This document shows, in pieces, positions 44,860 to 54,544 of a DNA stretch of 64,000 nt (positions are counted from its first letter, which is position 1; every line of letters starts with the position of its first letter). Under the pieces are notes generated by a model. It made no database searches. It saw only the letters and a program-made list of their open reading frames with translations, and had not been told where the DNA came from. This DNA comes from Lucifuga dentata (taxonomy: Eukaryota > Chordata > Actinopteri > Ophidiiformes > Bythitidae). A program made the translations under genes and the position numbers. Where the stretch lies: assembly GCA_014773175.1 (NCBI GenBank), contig VXCM01000048.1, forward strand, positions 112,199 through 176,198, given 5' to 3'.

Positions 44860-47513
44860 CTGATAAAGATCCAAACATGCGTGGAAAGAAGAAAGCTCGC
44901 AAAACAACTCAAGCAGGTGGAGGTGGAGCAGATCTTTTAAAGATTGCTGCAGAACAGCAAGCGAAGCTACAGACGGAAAGAGAAGAACTGATTGCAAAGG
45001 CAAAGGCAGAAGCAGCGGCTGCCGCAGCAGCAGCTGCAGCTGCTGAGCCAGAAGCTGAAACTGCTGAGGCAGAAGCTGAACCAAAAAAGGCAAAAAAACC
45101 AAGGCCAAGGTAAAAGCAGCAGCGGAGGAGGGGGCAGTTACAGCAGAAGAAACAGTGATAGAAACAGAGGAAGAAACGGAAGAATCAAGTACGACAGAAG
45201 CTGGAGAAGAGTCTTCTGAAGCTTTATCAGAGTTAGCATCCCAGCCTGACAAGCAGGCACAAGAGAAAAGGGTTGATGAAGAAACAGAAGAAGAGGTTCC
45301 TGTGCAAGAGAAAAGAAAAAGAGTGAGAACAGGCCCCCTCGTCCCTGATACTGTAATTGGTAAGATCCATTAGAACATACAGCATTAATTCATTTAAGTA
45401 CTATACTGCTGTTCATATATGTCTCTTCTCAGCTAACACAAATGCTATACTTTCTTTTAGACCCAGGAGTTTACTTTACCAGTGGACTGTCAGATGCAAC
45501 TGCTATCATTGGTACTGTGGCAGAACTTGTCTGCAGGCTGAGCAGTGAGGACTGTAATGGAGTCTGGTACAAAGATGGGAAGGAGGTGAGGAACTCAGCA
45601 CAAATGTTGATTAAGTATTACAGGTGTGGTCCAAGACAGATTTCAACTATGACTGACAATAAAGTTGTATTGTATTGTATTGTAATGTAACTGATTTTAC
45701 CTTTTACCTTCATAGATCTAAAATTACTCATTTGTATATCTACTTCAGATAACAGCAACAGATGATATCTGCATTATCAAGGATGGGACGTATCGCAAAC
45801 TAACTGTCAAAAATTGCAAAGAAGACAATGCTGGAAAGTACAAATTTGAAGCTGATGGGCGTAAAACAGAAGCTATGCTAACTGTTGAAGGTACTGAACA
45901 AATGAAAAAATTAATAACGTGGGACACTTTAAAGGAAAGTAAAAGGGTAGTCACTGCAAACATTAAATTATGTTTTTCTACCAGATCCTCCCAGAATCAA
46001 CTCTGATGACCTGACTGAGTTCTCAAAGCCTGTTATAATCAAAGTTGGGCAAAGTGCAGCCTTCAAGGTGTCCTTTGTTGGCCGGGAACCAATGAAGATC
46101 CAATGGTACAATGAGGGAGAAGAGCTGCTAGATGACACTAACATCAAGATTGAGAAGTCGGACTCTCATACTCGCCTGCTGTTAACTAAGTGCCAGCGCA
46201 AAACCACAGGAGAAATTAAGATTAAGATTAAAAATGAATGTGGAACAACTGAGGCAATTACACAGCTTATTGTATTAGGTAAGTTTAATGGTTTGTACTG
46301 AAAGTTCTTAATTCTGTTTAAATATATACTGTCAGGCTGGGTTTGCATTATCAAAAAAAAAAAAAAAAAAAANAAAAAAAAAAAAAAAAAAAATGCAATT
46401 TCAATACCAATACTTTCTTTGAATTTGATGCAGTTTCCTTTTGTTTTGTGCCATAAAAGTAGCAAAATGTGATACTCATCCCATGTAAGATGAGATATAT
46501 TAACATTTCCATACCACCTGCTCTTTTTTCCTGGATGTGACAACAGATAAACCAACACCACCCCAAAACCCTTTAGATATCATTGAAAGTTCAGCAACTT
46601 GTATCGAGTTTAAATGGAGGCCTCCCAAAGACAGTGGTGGTTCTCCTGCTACTAATTACATTATGGAGCGCCAGCAAATTGGACGAAACAGCTGGAAAAA
46701 GTTAGGCAAGACTGGTCCAGAGCCTAAATACAGGGATGCTGATGTGGATCATGGCAGAAAGTACTGTTACCACATCAGAGCTGAAACTGATCAAGGCATT
46801 AGTGAAATGTTGGAGACAGAAGACATTCAGGCTGGAACAAAAGGTAAGCCTTCTTAAGATCAGTAGGTGAAATAGAAAAAAGGCTTTGAAAGAGTCAGAT
46901 ACAAGATTTTTATCATTTCAATATTTTTAGCATACCCTGGACCTCCTGCTGCACCAAAAATTGTGAGTCAAGTCAACTTTATTTGTACAGCCCAGTATCA
47001 CATAAATGTCTCAAAAGGCTTTACAGGCTTTACAGATCACTGTTACTGATTTAACTCATCTTTCCCTTTTCCATACAGAAACATTTGCTCTAAATTTTCC
47101 AGCCTCAAAAGACTGCAGTTTTGAGACACCTCCATCGTTCACTGTTCCATTAAAAACACACAATAGCCCAGAAAGCTATGAGTGCTACATGACTTGTGCT
47201 GTGACAGGAAATCCTAAACCCCATGTTACCTGGTACCAAAATAACATCAGCCTCAACACCAACACCAATTATTACATCACTAATACATGTGGCATCTGCT
47301 CCATGGTGATACTCAAAGTTGGGGCCAAGGACAGTGGGGATTACACAGTCATTGCAGAAAACTCTCTTGGCAGAGTGGAGTGTTCCACAAAACTTGTTGT
47401 TAAAGGTAAAAACTCCAATACAGTTACTTGTTATATGTTAAAAGCTATTTCTTTGGGAATATGTTTAAACATTTCCCTCTTCCTCATCTCTTCCTTCTCT
47501 TTCATCAGATTAA
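41314..47513 (+). CDS. igfn1: igfn1 copy B, shortened paralog with two apparent frameshifts
   Basis: Coding exons: 41336-41387, 42138-42260, 42380-42517, 42692-42791, 42904-42945, 43033-43078, 43183-43372, 43531-43644, 43806-43968, 44054-44326, 44860-45359, 45461-45585, 45749-45890, 45985-46278, 46547-46843, 47079-47405, 47509-47513. If the two frame breaks are ignored, this is about 977 aa: leader, Ig1, tri-helix bundle, Ig2, Ig3, short linker, Ig4, Ig5, one FN3, terminal Ig. The block FN3-2, FN3-3, Ig6, FN3-4 is missing; a 5' stub of FN3-2 and a teleost repeat mark the junction. Exon 3 is 138 nt where 140 would fit (stop at 42487), and exon 11 is 500 nt where 501 would fit (stop at 45111). 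Splice sites and the rest of the frame are otherwise well kept, so recent decay or consensus error are both possible. Confidence 0.82.
41336..41387 (+). CDS. igfn1: igfn1 B coding exon 1 (start codon)
   Basis: ATG at 41336 opens MFKIRKAKHGEPTAPGQ and the donor is CAAG/GTAAGT, phase 1. Acceptor at 41312-41313 as in copies A and C, so the upstream 22 nt are 5' UTR. Confidence 0.8.
41822..41923. repeat. Inverted repeat, 17-bp perfect arms
   Basis: ACAAGGGTTACTTCCTG at 41822-41838 and its exact reverse complement at 41907-41923, 68 nt apart, in intron 1 of copy B. The right arm adjoins the family 2 element remnant. Confidence 0.8.
41924..42049. mobile_element. Right-half remnant of family 2 miniature element
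   Basis: Aligns with the right part of 18769-19195: the GCTCTCTAAAGCCACAAAA block against GCGCCCTCTACAGCCACAAAA, CCTGATCAATGAACTA against CTTGACCAATAAACTA, and AGTCCCCCTTTAA against AGTCCCTCTTTAA. Left half not found. Confidence 0.55.
42138..42260 (+). CDS. igfn1: igfn1 B coding exon 2, N-terminal leader
   Basis: VKIKKKSRVPGVMITQYVEE, then LPEGMTTPDFTHKPIAL: same signature as copy A. 123 nt, phase 1 to 1. Confidence 0.92.
42380..42517 (+). CDS. igfn1: igfn1 B coding exon 3, Ig1 first half with frame break
   Basis: Reads GKLAIFKAIIVGNPTPTVTW and on to GEITNEERYKI, then meets TGA at 42487-42489. A second frame then reads CDTTSDEHQLQ, which aligns with the ends of the A and C exons. Length is 138 nt where 140 or 143 would fit, so the break is a 2-nt loss or 1-nt gain near 42480-42486, not inside a long homopolymer. 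Confidence 0.85.
42692..42791 (+). CDS. igfn1: igfn1 B coding exon 4, second half of Ig1
   Basis: MPDVSVDQADTYKCFARNEY, then GKAVVTAALNVIE. 100 nt; intact. Confidence 0.92.
42904..42945 (+). CDS. igfn1: igfn1 B coding exon 5, linker
   Basis: VGYKKGKAMQESRT, phase 1 to 1, acceptor TCTAG and donor GTACAC. Confidence 0.82.
43033..43078 (+). CDS. igfn1: igfn1 B coding exon 6, linker
   Basis: AIRETPDDFKKALKN, phase 1 to 2, donor GTAAAT. Confirms that copies A and B have an intron here that copy C lacks. Confidence 0.8.
43183..43372 (+). CDS. igfn1: igfn1 B coding exon 7, tri-helix bundle
   Basis: FWELLLSADKKDYEKIYAQF, then GVTDFRWMLKKLNKKKEER; donor GTTTGT. Intact frame with Gln-Glu-Lys where copy C has the stop. 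Confidence 0.9.
43531..43644 (+). CDS. igfn1: igfn1 B coding exon 8, first half of Ig2
   Basis: Begins VVERLCNLKPAELKPNGSAA and ends LKDPTSKIFIYK; 114 nt, phase 0 to 0. Confidence 0.9.
43806..43968 (+). CDS. igfn1: igfn1 B coding exon 9, second half of Ig2
   Basis: NGVMIPFGVDTEEKHGLKQV, then PEDAGLYQVVADGVKIFSTD. 163 nt, two codons shorter than A and C; phase 0 to 1. Confidence 0.9.
44054..44326 (+). CDS. igfn1: igfn1 B coding exon 10, Ig3
   Basis: VDFLLKIQDVTAEEREDAMF, then ECVLSLPMTKITWMG and CLPLDKGIYAAVAG. 273 nt, intact. Confidence 0.92.
44860..45359 (+). CDS. igfn1: igfn1 B coding exon 11, linker with 1-nt frame break
   Basis: Same head as copy A (ADKDPNMRGKKKARKTT). After an A7 run at 45092-45098 the frame hits TAA at 45111; an eighth A would let it run on through Glu/Thr-rich sequence to GPLVPDTVIG. 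500 nt where 501 is needed. The acceptor follows a T run of more than 30 nt. Confidence 0.82.
45461..45585 (+). CDS. igfn1: igfn1 B coding exon 12, first half of Ig4
   Basis: DPGVYFTSGLSDATAIIGTV, then CRLSSEDCNGVWYKDGKE. 125 nt, intact. Confidence 0.92.
45749..45890 (+). CDS. igfn1: igfn1 B coding exon 13, second half of Ig4
   Basis: ITATDDICIIKDGTYRKLTV, then EDNAGKYKFEADGRKTEA. 142 nt, intact. Confidence 0.92.
45985..46278 (+). CDS. igfn1: igfn1 B coding exon 14, Ig5
   Basis: DPPRINSDDLTEFSKPVIIK, then GREPMKIQWYNEGEELLDDT. 294 nt, same as copy A. Confidence 0.93.
46547..46843 (+). CDS. igfn1: igfn1 B coding exon 15, the only FN3 domain
   Basis: DKPTPPQNPLDIIESSATCI, then KWRPPKDSGGSPATNY and KYCYHIRAETDQGISEML. 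297 nt, phase 1 to 1, so it can splice directly to the terminal Ig exon. Confidence 0.93.
46931..46968 (+). pseudogene. igfn1 B truncated FN3-2 exon stub
   Basis: Acceptor TTTTTAG then AYPGPPAAPKIVS, aligned with the start of FN3-2 in copy A, then an abrupt switch to a teleost repeat. The residual GTGAGT at 46963 could act as a donor, but joining it to 47079 would give a stop within five codons, so the stub must be skipped for the frame to hold. Confidence 0.8.
46969..47042. repeat. Teleost-type interspersed repeat at the copy B deletion junction
   Basis: CAAGTCAACTTTATTTGTAC, then AGCCCAGTATCACA and CAAAAGGCTTTACAGGC: a motif I recognise as a very common teleost repeat. It fills the gap between the FN3-2 stub and the intron before the last Ig exon. 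Confidence 0.75.
47079..47405 (+). CDS. igfn1: igfn1 B coding exon 16, terminal Ig
   Basis: PPSFTVPLKTHNSPESYECY, then PKPHVTWYQNNISLNTNTN and DYTVIAENSLGRVECSTKL. 327 nt, intact, equals Ig7 of copy A. Confidence 0.93.
47509..47513 (+). CDS. igfn1: igfn1 B last coding exon, stop codon
   Basis: Acceptor TTCATCAG, AT completes an Asp codon, TAA at 47511-47513. Same tiny final exon as copy A. Confidence 0.82.
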
Positions 47514-47648
47514 GACATTGCAGTTCTGACACCTTGAAGACACCAGTTCCATTGAAGTGAATGGAGAGTAAATCATCTGCAATCTGCCATCTAAAATCTA
47601 CGGATCCCGGGTGGAGATATTTATGAAAAAAAAAACAAAAACAAACAC

Positions 47649-48126
47649 ACATGGCCATGCGTTACTAATGAATGCAAACGAGATAGTATCCCATGGCCAG
47701 AACTTACTAATGCGTGGGAATGAGAGACTTAAAATCATAGCCACAAGATATTCAAATCGTGGCCACAAGTTACTGCCATACCATATCTTGTGGGAACAAG
47801 ATATGGTATGGTTGAATTCTTCAGGACACAGGATAAGCACACACAGTATGAACTCTTTTTTTTTTTTTTNTTTTTTTTTTTTTTTTTTTTTGGAGTAATT
47901 AATTGCCAAAATCCCTTGCACAGACATGTGGATGACCAAAAATCTCATACACGATCGTTTCTAACAGACTCTGGTTGTTTTAAAGCTGGAGGCTGGAGGT
48001 GCAGCTAAATATCCCATGGTCTCTTTATATAATTAAATCTTTCCCATGCATTAGTAACTCATGGCAATGTTTTAGGTATCTCATGGCCATGATTTAAATA
48101 TTTCATTCCCACGTTAGTAAATCATG
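47649..48126. mobile_element. Fold-back repeat with GGCCA/TTACTAA motifs
   Basis: Two inverted arms: TTACTAATGCGTGGGAATGA with ATCATAGCCACAAGATA on the left, and the reverse complement of 48076-48120 (TTACTAACGTGGGAATGAAA, then ATCATGGCCATGAGATAC) on the right. Inside lie a 15-bp perfect hairpin (47776-47811) and a T run with n at 47870. A non-coding palindromic interspersed element lying just 3' of copy B. Confidence 0.6.
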
Positions 48127-48265
48127 TTTTTTTTGTTGTTGTTGTTGTTTGTTGTTTTGTTTTTTTCAAAAATGTTACTGCCCAGACACCATAAAAACAT
48201 GCTGTTATTTGTGCTTGTTTTGTGAAATTTATGACATACTGTATAAATGTGTTAAATTAAAATGT

Positions 48266-48266
48266 A

Positions 48267-48298
<32 letters not shown>
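48266..48298. repeat. (AAAG)n microsatellite
   Basis: About eight AAAG units. Confidence 0.9.
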
Positions 48299-50065
48299 CT
48301 AATTACTACCCACAAACATTTAAAAGCACTAATAGCAACTCTGGTAAATTGAAACTATATTCTGTAACTTGTATCAATTCTAAAAATAAATAAATAAATA
48401 ATAACAATATTAAATCTAAATTAAGTCTAATCATTTTCTTAATTGGATGCCTAAAGCACTTTGACAAGGGACATTTGAGATTCAACGTCAGTAATTTGAC
48501 AGTCTCAAGTGTTTATTTATTTATTGCCTGAGAATTGATTACTTGTATTTATTTATTTTGCTGTTTTTTGACTGGGGCAAAAAAATTGCTGCAAAGTTAC
48601 TGCTTGATTGAACATTATTGACAACACGGCTGTATCTTGAGTGTATTTTAGTGTGTGTGTTATTAATCATTATGCCAAATTAAATAAAAATAAATCCTGG
48701 ATTTTCTCGACAATTACTATCTCACATGCATCACTCTAATCGTGAGAATTAAATCATGAGCCTGACATAAACAGATCACATGTTCTGGACACAGCTAAAA
48801 TTCTGTGTTCGGAAATGTAAATAAACAGACATGAAGGAGAGCTCCTTTGTAGTTCATACATGTGCAATATATCACAAGTTCCAAAGTTTTAAATGGTAGC
48901 GTGATTTTCTATATCAAAATTTATCCAACAACAAAGTCATACATTTGGCATTACCACATACAGTCCCTGTGTTCACCTCAATGGTGCTTGTCCACATCAT
49001 TTTGGAACTTGTGTTGTTTGTGTTTTGACAACTGTCACATGGCTTCAGATTTCTTTTACTGTGAGCATGTGACTGCACATGTTCAGAGGATATTGTGAGT
49101 CATATGTGGTAAAAATTTCTTTTGCATGACGAAGTGTAACCTTGCAAACAACTGTACATCTTCCTGTGTGAAGTTGCAGGACATACTACTATTATCAGTA
49201 GCCACGTCACCACTGTGGTTATTGACACAAGTCTTTATTGGGATCCTGTCGTAATGAGCTTTTTGACATTTAAAAGCCTGTAAACCAGTCCAACTGGTAG
49301 ATGTTTTCTTTAACATGTGCCTAAGTGTTTTGAAATTTGTTGTAGGGATGCTCTGGAAAGCTATATTAGCTACACTAGTATATACAGTACAAAGGGGGTT
49401 TTATTTAATTTGACAAATTAAGAGAGCTTCCTCTTCTGACTACGCAAAAATATAGGGTGTAGATGTTTTCTGATGATATTTCATTAGCGACTGTCGTTAC
49501 TCCAGTTCAAATGAAAACTGGAACTGGAACCAGCAAACAGATGTAAAGAGCTGCCTTTACCCATTTAAAATTTAGAACGTTACAATGACATGTCTTTCAT
49601 TATTGTTTGGCATGACAAAATTCAAGGCTCCTGACTTGTGACCCTTGCAATAAATGCCTTCAAGAACTCCAAGCCTCTCATATCAGCTTCCCATTCCTGA
49701 GAACAGTCAGTTCCTGTGCCACGCATCAGTTTTTATTACATGGCTTGAAATATCCACACACAGACAAAATCGTGTTCAAACTGAACATAGCTCTGTTATT
49801 ACAGAGACACAATAACTGTGTCGTGGTTTAAAGTTTCAGTGAACCAGCCTCCACAAGGAATTCTAAAGACTCCTAGCATGTAAATAAATATACTGAATAT
49901 GGCCACGGTGTAAAACATATAAACAACACATGTCCCATTGTTGATATGTTTCTGTGCAATTGGAATTTTGAACATATTTTGTCACAATCAACTGCCGTAA
50001 ACTCCATCAAAAACTTTTTTTTTTTTTTTCCTCTTTTAAAGCAGATGCAGTTCTGGAGGAGGAAC
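48299..50065. other. Intergenic DNA 3' of copy B
   Basis: AT-rich; AATAAA-like hexamers near 48385 and 48680 could serve copy B, but they are not distinguishable from background. No gene seen. Confidence 0.45.
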
Positions 50066-50228
50066 AGGAAAACAGGTTGCATGCTTTGTATTTATAAGTG
50101 CTTAATACAGTTGCAATATTTTAAGTGTACATATACTTTATAACAAACAATGTTCAGACTTCTAGTTTACTGATGTATTTCCTTTTTCATTGTCCCTCAC
50201 CTAAAATCAAATCAGATATGACAATTTA
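50066..50228 (+). repeat. Direct repeat, unit 1 (partner at 50989-51151)
   Basis: About 160 bp from AGGAAAACAGGTTGC to ATGACAATTTA, nearly identical by eye to 50989-51151 in the same orientation, with scattered substitutions and small indels. Confidence 0.88.
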
Positions 50229-50988
50229 AAATTATCTGTAAATAATAAACTGATTCAGATGGTGTGATGTGATTCATAAAAAGAGTTGTATGGTGTTGAT
50301 GTGACTCTCAGAATTAAATGAGCACTCATTAACACTGACCATTGCTAATCTGCATTCAAAGAATTTTGAGAGAAAACATAAACCACATGACCTCTGAATC
50401 CAAATCGATAGGAACCAAGAAAAATTTAATCTATATGATAGCATGATGAAGGCAATCCTATATGCAGTATAATGACAATCACTTTCTGGCTACTCTCCGT
50501 GTAGCAATGATAATGTTGTTGCTAAAAGATACAACATCTAGTAAACAAAGTAAAATAGCCAGTGAAGTTTACCATTATTTGAGAGCCACGTAACTGTAAC
50601 TCATTCAAGAAACTCCCATTTGAGCTTTCCTTAATGATGCAGAAGCAGAAATACGCAGGGGAATATAATGCATCAAACTAGAATTGTGACTTATTTCTTG
50701 AACTGGACTGGTCTTGGATTATTATTTTATTATTATTATTTTACCATTTTATTTAAACAAATACAAAAAACATCTCACCTTATGAAAGCTCCCATCTGGT
50801 CATATCTGTTTGATTAATAAAATCAGCAGTTCAATCTATTACCTGTCATATGTGGATATAAAGTACATAACAAGAAACACCAAAATGACACCAACATTGT
50901 CACCACCACTAACAAGTGTTTCTGGAGTTGTTTCATTTGTCATCCATGTGTCAGTGTCATGTGACTGTAATATCTTGATATGAAAAAC

Positions 50989-51151
50989 AGGAAAACAGGT
51001 TGCACATGCTTTTTATAAGTACTTAATACAGTTGTAATATTTTAAGTGTACATGTACTTTATAACAAACACAGTGTTCAGAGTTCTAGCTTATTGATGTA
51101 CTTCCTTTGTCATTGTCCCTCACCTAAAATCAAATCAGATATGACAATTTA
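50989..51151 (+). repeat. Direct repeat, unit 2
   Basis: Second copy of the unit at 50066, about 920 bp downstream. The 3' end CACCTAAAATCAAATCAGAT is identical in both. Confidence 0.88.
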
Positions 51152-52360
51152 CATTTCAACTAGTATTAGATACAGCCTGTTGTTCTTGCCTATAACACTG
51201 AATAAACACCATCAAATACACCTGACACTAAGCTTGAATTAAGTTACGACTATCTTAGAACAGTCACCTTTATTACTTGACTAATTATCATTCTCCATCA
51301 CCTGAAATGAAATAGCATTAACTATTCAGTGTAGACCTGTCCACTGCCAAAAATTATACATTAATGATTGTTGTGTTTTTGATGAAGATTGTACAAACAG
51401 TGCCAGAGGTTGAAAAAAATACAACTGATGAACTTAAGTGAAAATGGAGTATCAATAAAATACAACTGTTAATGGAAGTTAATGAGCTGAACCAACAATA
51501 ATCAAAGTTTTGATATTAACACTGAATCTAGCAGTTCTTCGTCATGTGAAAGTCTCGCTTGTAGTGATAAATCCATACAAAATTATCACCCAACGCTGCA
51601 GTTCTAGATATTTTTGCATATTTTATTGCCTCACTGTTTTAGTTTTCCATCTGCTAATACACAGGTTAACTGCCTTTTTGAGGGGAAGAAGAAACCAGCA
51701 AGAACAAGTTCTGCAAAACATAGCTGCCAAGACCTTTTGTTTGTGTGTGTGTGTGTGTGTGTGTATGTGGCCTACTTTATGTCCCCAGAGCAGTCTGTTC
51801 TTCTTGTCATGATTAGTCAGTGAAAAAAAAAAAAAAAAANTTTTTTTTTTTTTTTTCAACAATAAAGTACACTCCTTCAACACAAGTCTCTAGCACTTTC
51901 CATGTTTTGAAGATCCTGGGCTGGTACTGTATTCTAATGATTATGTTTACTGTTCCTATTCCAGACTGCTCAGAGACCTGCCATAAACACAAGGTATTTT
52001 TACTCTGTGTCAATAGCAGTCATTCATTATTAATATAGTGGGGGGTTTTTTTGTTTGTTTTGTTCTGGTAGTATAAGTGTGTACAGTGTCAGCACAAACC
52101 TACTTGGCTGTCAGTGCTAAACAGTGACAGCATAATTGTTTTTTTTTTTTTTTCAGCATATTGAAATCTTTGAAGTTTGAAGTTACAGAAATTCCAAATC
52201 TACTGAAAAGGCAAAAGAAAGATCAAACACTCAACTGGGTTCATTTAAATAACTGAAAATGCAGAACAGCTTCACACTGCCACTAAGTTATTGAGTTATT
52301 TTAGTAGGTGAATTACAAAAGTAAACTTGACTTTCCATATTTTTCCTGCTTCCTTACCAA
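51152..52360. other. Intergenic DNA between the direct repeat and a teleost repeat
   Basis: No gene seen. Contains a (GT)n tract at 51741-51764 and an A-run/n/T-run join at 51840. Confidence 0.45.
51741..51764. repeat. (GT)n microsatellite
   Basis: About twelve GT units. Confidence 0.9.
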
Positions 52361-52364
52361 ATCC

Positions 52365-52493
52365 ATCCATACATCCATCTTCTATACCCACTTATATGAA
52401 TCAGGGTTCGCGGAGGGCTGGAGCCTATCCCAGCAGTACTGGGAGAGAGGTATAGGGTTCACCCTGGACAGCTTGCCAGCCTATCATAGGGCT

Positions 52494-52532
<39 letters not shown>

Positions 52533-52595
52533 AGAGAGAGAAACTCATTCACACATACAGTCATTTAGAGTTTCCAATTCACCTACGTCTTTGGA
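52365..52595 (+). repeat. Common teleost interspersed repeat with internal (AC)n
   Basis: CATCCATCTTCTATACCCAC, then GGCTGGAGCCTATCCCAGC, CACCCTGGACAGCTTGCCAG and the (AC)n(AG)n run at 52495-52540, ending with TTTAGAGTTTCCAATTCACC. I recognise the order of these blocks from a widespread fish repeat. The class is not assigned. Confidence 0.75.
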
Positions 52596-52919
52596 GGTGA
52601 GAGGACTTACCAAATCCATCAAATAAAATAATCAGCAAAAGTTGTGAATATGAATCTACTGTGGGTGATGGAATGACAACAACCGTGAGATGATAGAATT
52701 AAAGTTCAAATCAACTTTATTAAGAACAGACTACATCTTTTCAAGAGGCTCCTGCATTTGTCAACATGAAGCCACAGACATGGCCGTCCCACAGGGAGGC
52801 CTGAAGCCAACCTTGGCTTTCCCCTTGCCAGAGGTTGTGGTTTATGCTCCAAAACAAAAAAGCAATGTCCTTACTTGGCAGGCAGCATGTCTGAGAATGT
52901 GGGAGCTTGCTGCAGTCAT

Positions 52920-53018
52920 CTGCATTCCTATAAGGCTTTAATAGCTTGTAGACCAGGGAGGCAACACTCAAATATCAGACTAGGAAGCAGCACCACCTCA
53001 GGAGAGGAGAGAAGTGAG
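52920..53018 (+). promoter_or_regulatory. Candidate promoter and untranslated first exon of igfn1 copy C
   Basis: GCATTCCTATAAGG at about 52922-52935 combines a muscle M-CAT-like CATTCCT with a TATA-like TATAAG. About 30 nt downstream a possible transcription start leads to a GAG/GTAAGT donor at 53018/53019. The next plausible acceptor is the 5' UTR acceptor of copy C at 57850-57851. Purely motif-based. Confidence 0.25.
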
Positions 53019-54085
53019 GTAAGTTTATCTTACATCTCACCTACAGCATGAGACTTAGATGGAGTTTTCTATTGAGAGATTTTTTACTGTCTTTACATAC
53101 AACAACAGATGAGAATATTTAAATGCATCTCAATGATATGCATTAATTCAGCGTACATTTCCACTTTGTGTAGGTCTAATGCTCACACAAACGTGTCATT
53201 TTGTATAAATACTAAGTGTGTAAATTCAAATTAGGCTCTTCAGGCTATCCGAGTCATTCCATCTACTTTAGAAAATGCATACATATGCTGATATTCTGAA
53301 TGTACTCCAGTAGCAATACACAGCAACTTTAAAACTGTGAAAAACTGGTATAAAGAACATATTCTGAATATTCCGCGGTCACTGGATTATATGCACATAT
53401 TATTTTAAAGGTCAACATGTATGTGTCGATAATTTTGACTATATGGTCATCCACATGAGGAAACTAACACATTAGATACATACAAAACTTAAAGGCCATT
53501 AGTCGCAGTGGTCCTTGATGTCTTCATTATTAGTCCTTTGTTGTTATTCACAGACAGATTAAAAAACAAATGCAACCATTTTCCCATGGAATCTAACTTT
53601 CAGTCATTTTTTTTTTTTTTTTTTTTAATCTCTAGTGAATATGTTATTAATTTAACATTCACCAAAACACATGTTTTGGTGGACGGACATATTACTACCC
53701 ACATAATTTTTCAGTAGCAGAACTCAACCAATAATCCAACTTTAGCAAAACCACCTCCCTCAGCTACTGTTCACTGTTCATGTACTGGACATCATTAACC
53801 TCAAGTCCCCAGATAGCTATATGCGTGCCCTTCATAGTGTCTTGCGTTGAATTATTTTTATGATCTGCAGCCTCTCGTGCTGTATTACAGCACTGGCCAT
53901 GTAAGCAGCTGGGAGGCTTAACAGTAGCATGAAGCCCATAAAAACTAACCCTCACAGTAAAGGGGCTGTTCACTTGTCATACTACTTGCCATGTCAGGAG
54001 CCAAGTACACAACAACTTTTAAACATCTCGCTACAGGTCTATGGAGAGCAAAAGTGTAAGTTTTACAGAGAGCACACTATATGGT

Positions 54086-54090
54086 AAAAA

Positions 54091-54124
<34 letters not shown>

Positions 54125-54129
54125 TATAA
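54086..54129. repeat. A run followed by (TA)n
   Basis: About 23 As then about ten TA units. A simple repeat, or the tail of a retroposed element. Confidence 0.85.
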
Positions 54130-54517
54130 TTTAAAAGAAAATGCAATATATTTGGCAAAAGATATTAAGTATGACTTTTTTCCTTCCACTTTTATTAAAA
54201 AGCATTCATTTCAATGTAAAAATGTGAATGAAATTTTGATTTAAAAGCCATTCATATAAAAATGTGTAAAAGAAAATTAGTACTTTGAGGGATTGTTTCA
54301 TTTACCCTGCACCTTTGCAGGTTAAATCCATTTATCTCTTTGTTTTCTGTTAGTGGAAGCATACTGTAGAAAAACTACTTTACTGGAAACTTCAGTGAAC
54401 ATTGTCTTGCATAAGGAAACATAACTGAATCAAAAACTGATTCAGTTGTTTTAATGGAAAACCAAGGTTGCAAAAGTTCTGATTGAAAACGACTTGAGAT
54501 ATACTAGTAAAATGCTG

Positions 54518-54544
54518 CTACTACTACTACTACTACTACTACTA
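54518..54544. repeat. (CTA)n microsatellite
   Basis: Nine CTA units. Confidence 0.9.

Noticed and set aside
45104..45138. A 28-nt intron in copy B exon 11 (GTAAAA...GCAG) as a way to rescue the frame
   Set aside because: Far too short to be spliced by the vertebrate spliceosome; a one-base homopolymer change explains the frame more simply.
44821..45252. Minus-strand ORF opposite copy B exon 11
   Set aside because: Same cause: a mirror frame of low-complexity coding sequence, and it ends in the T run of the intron.
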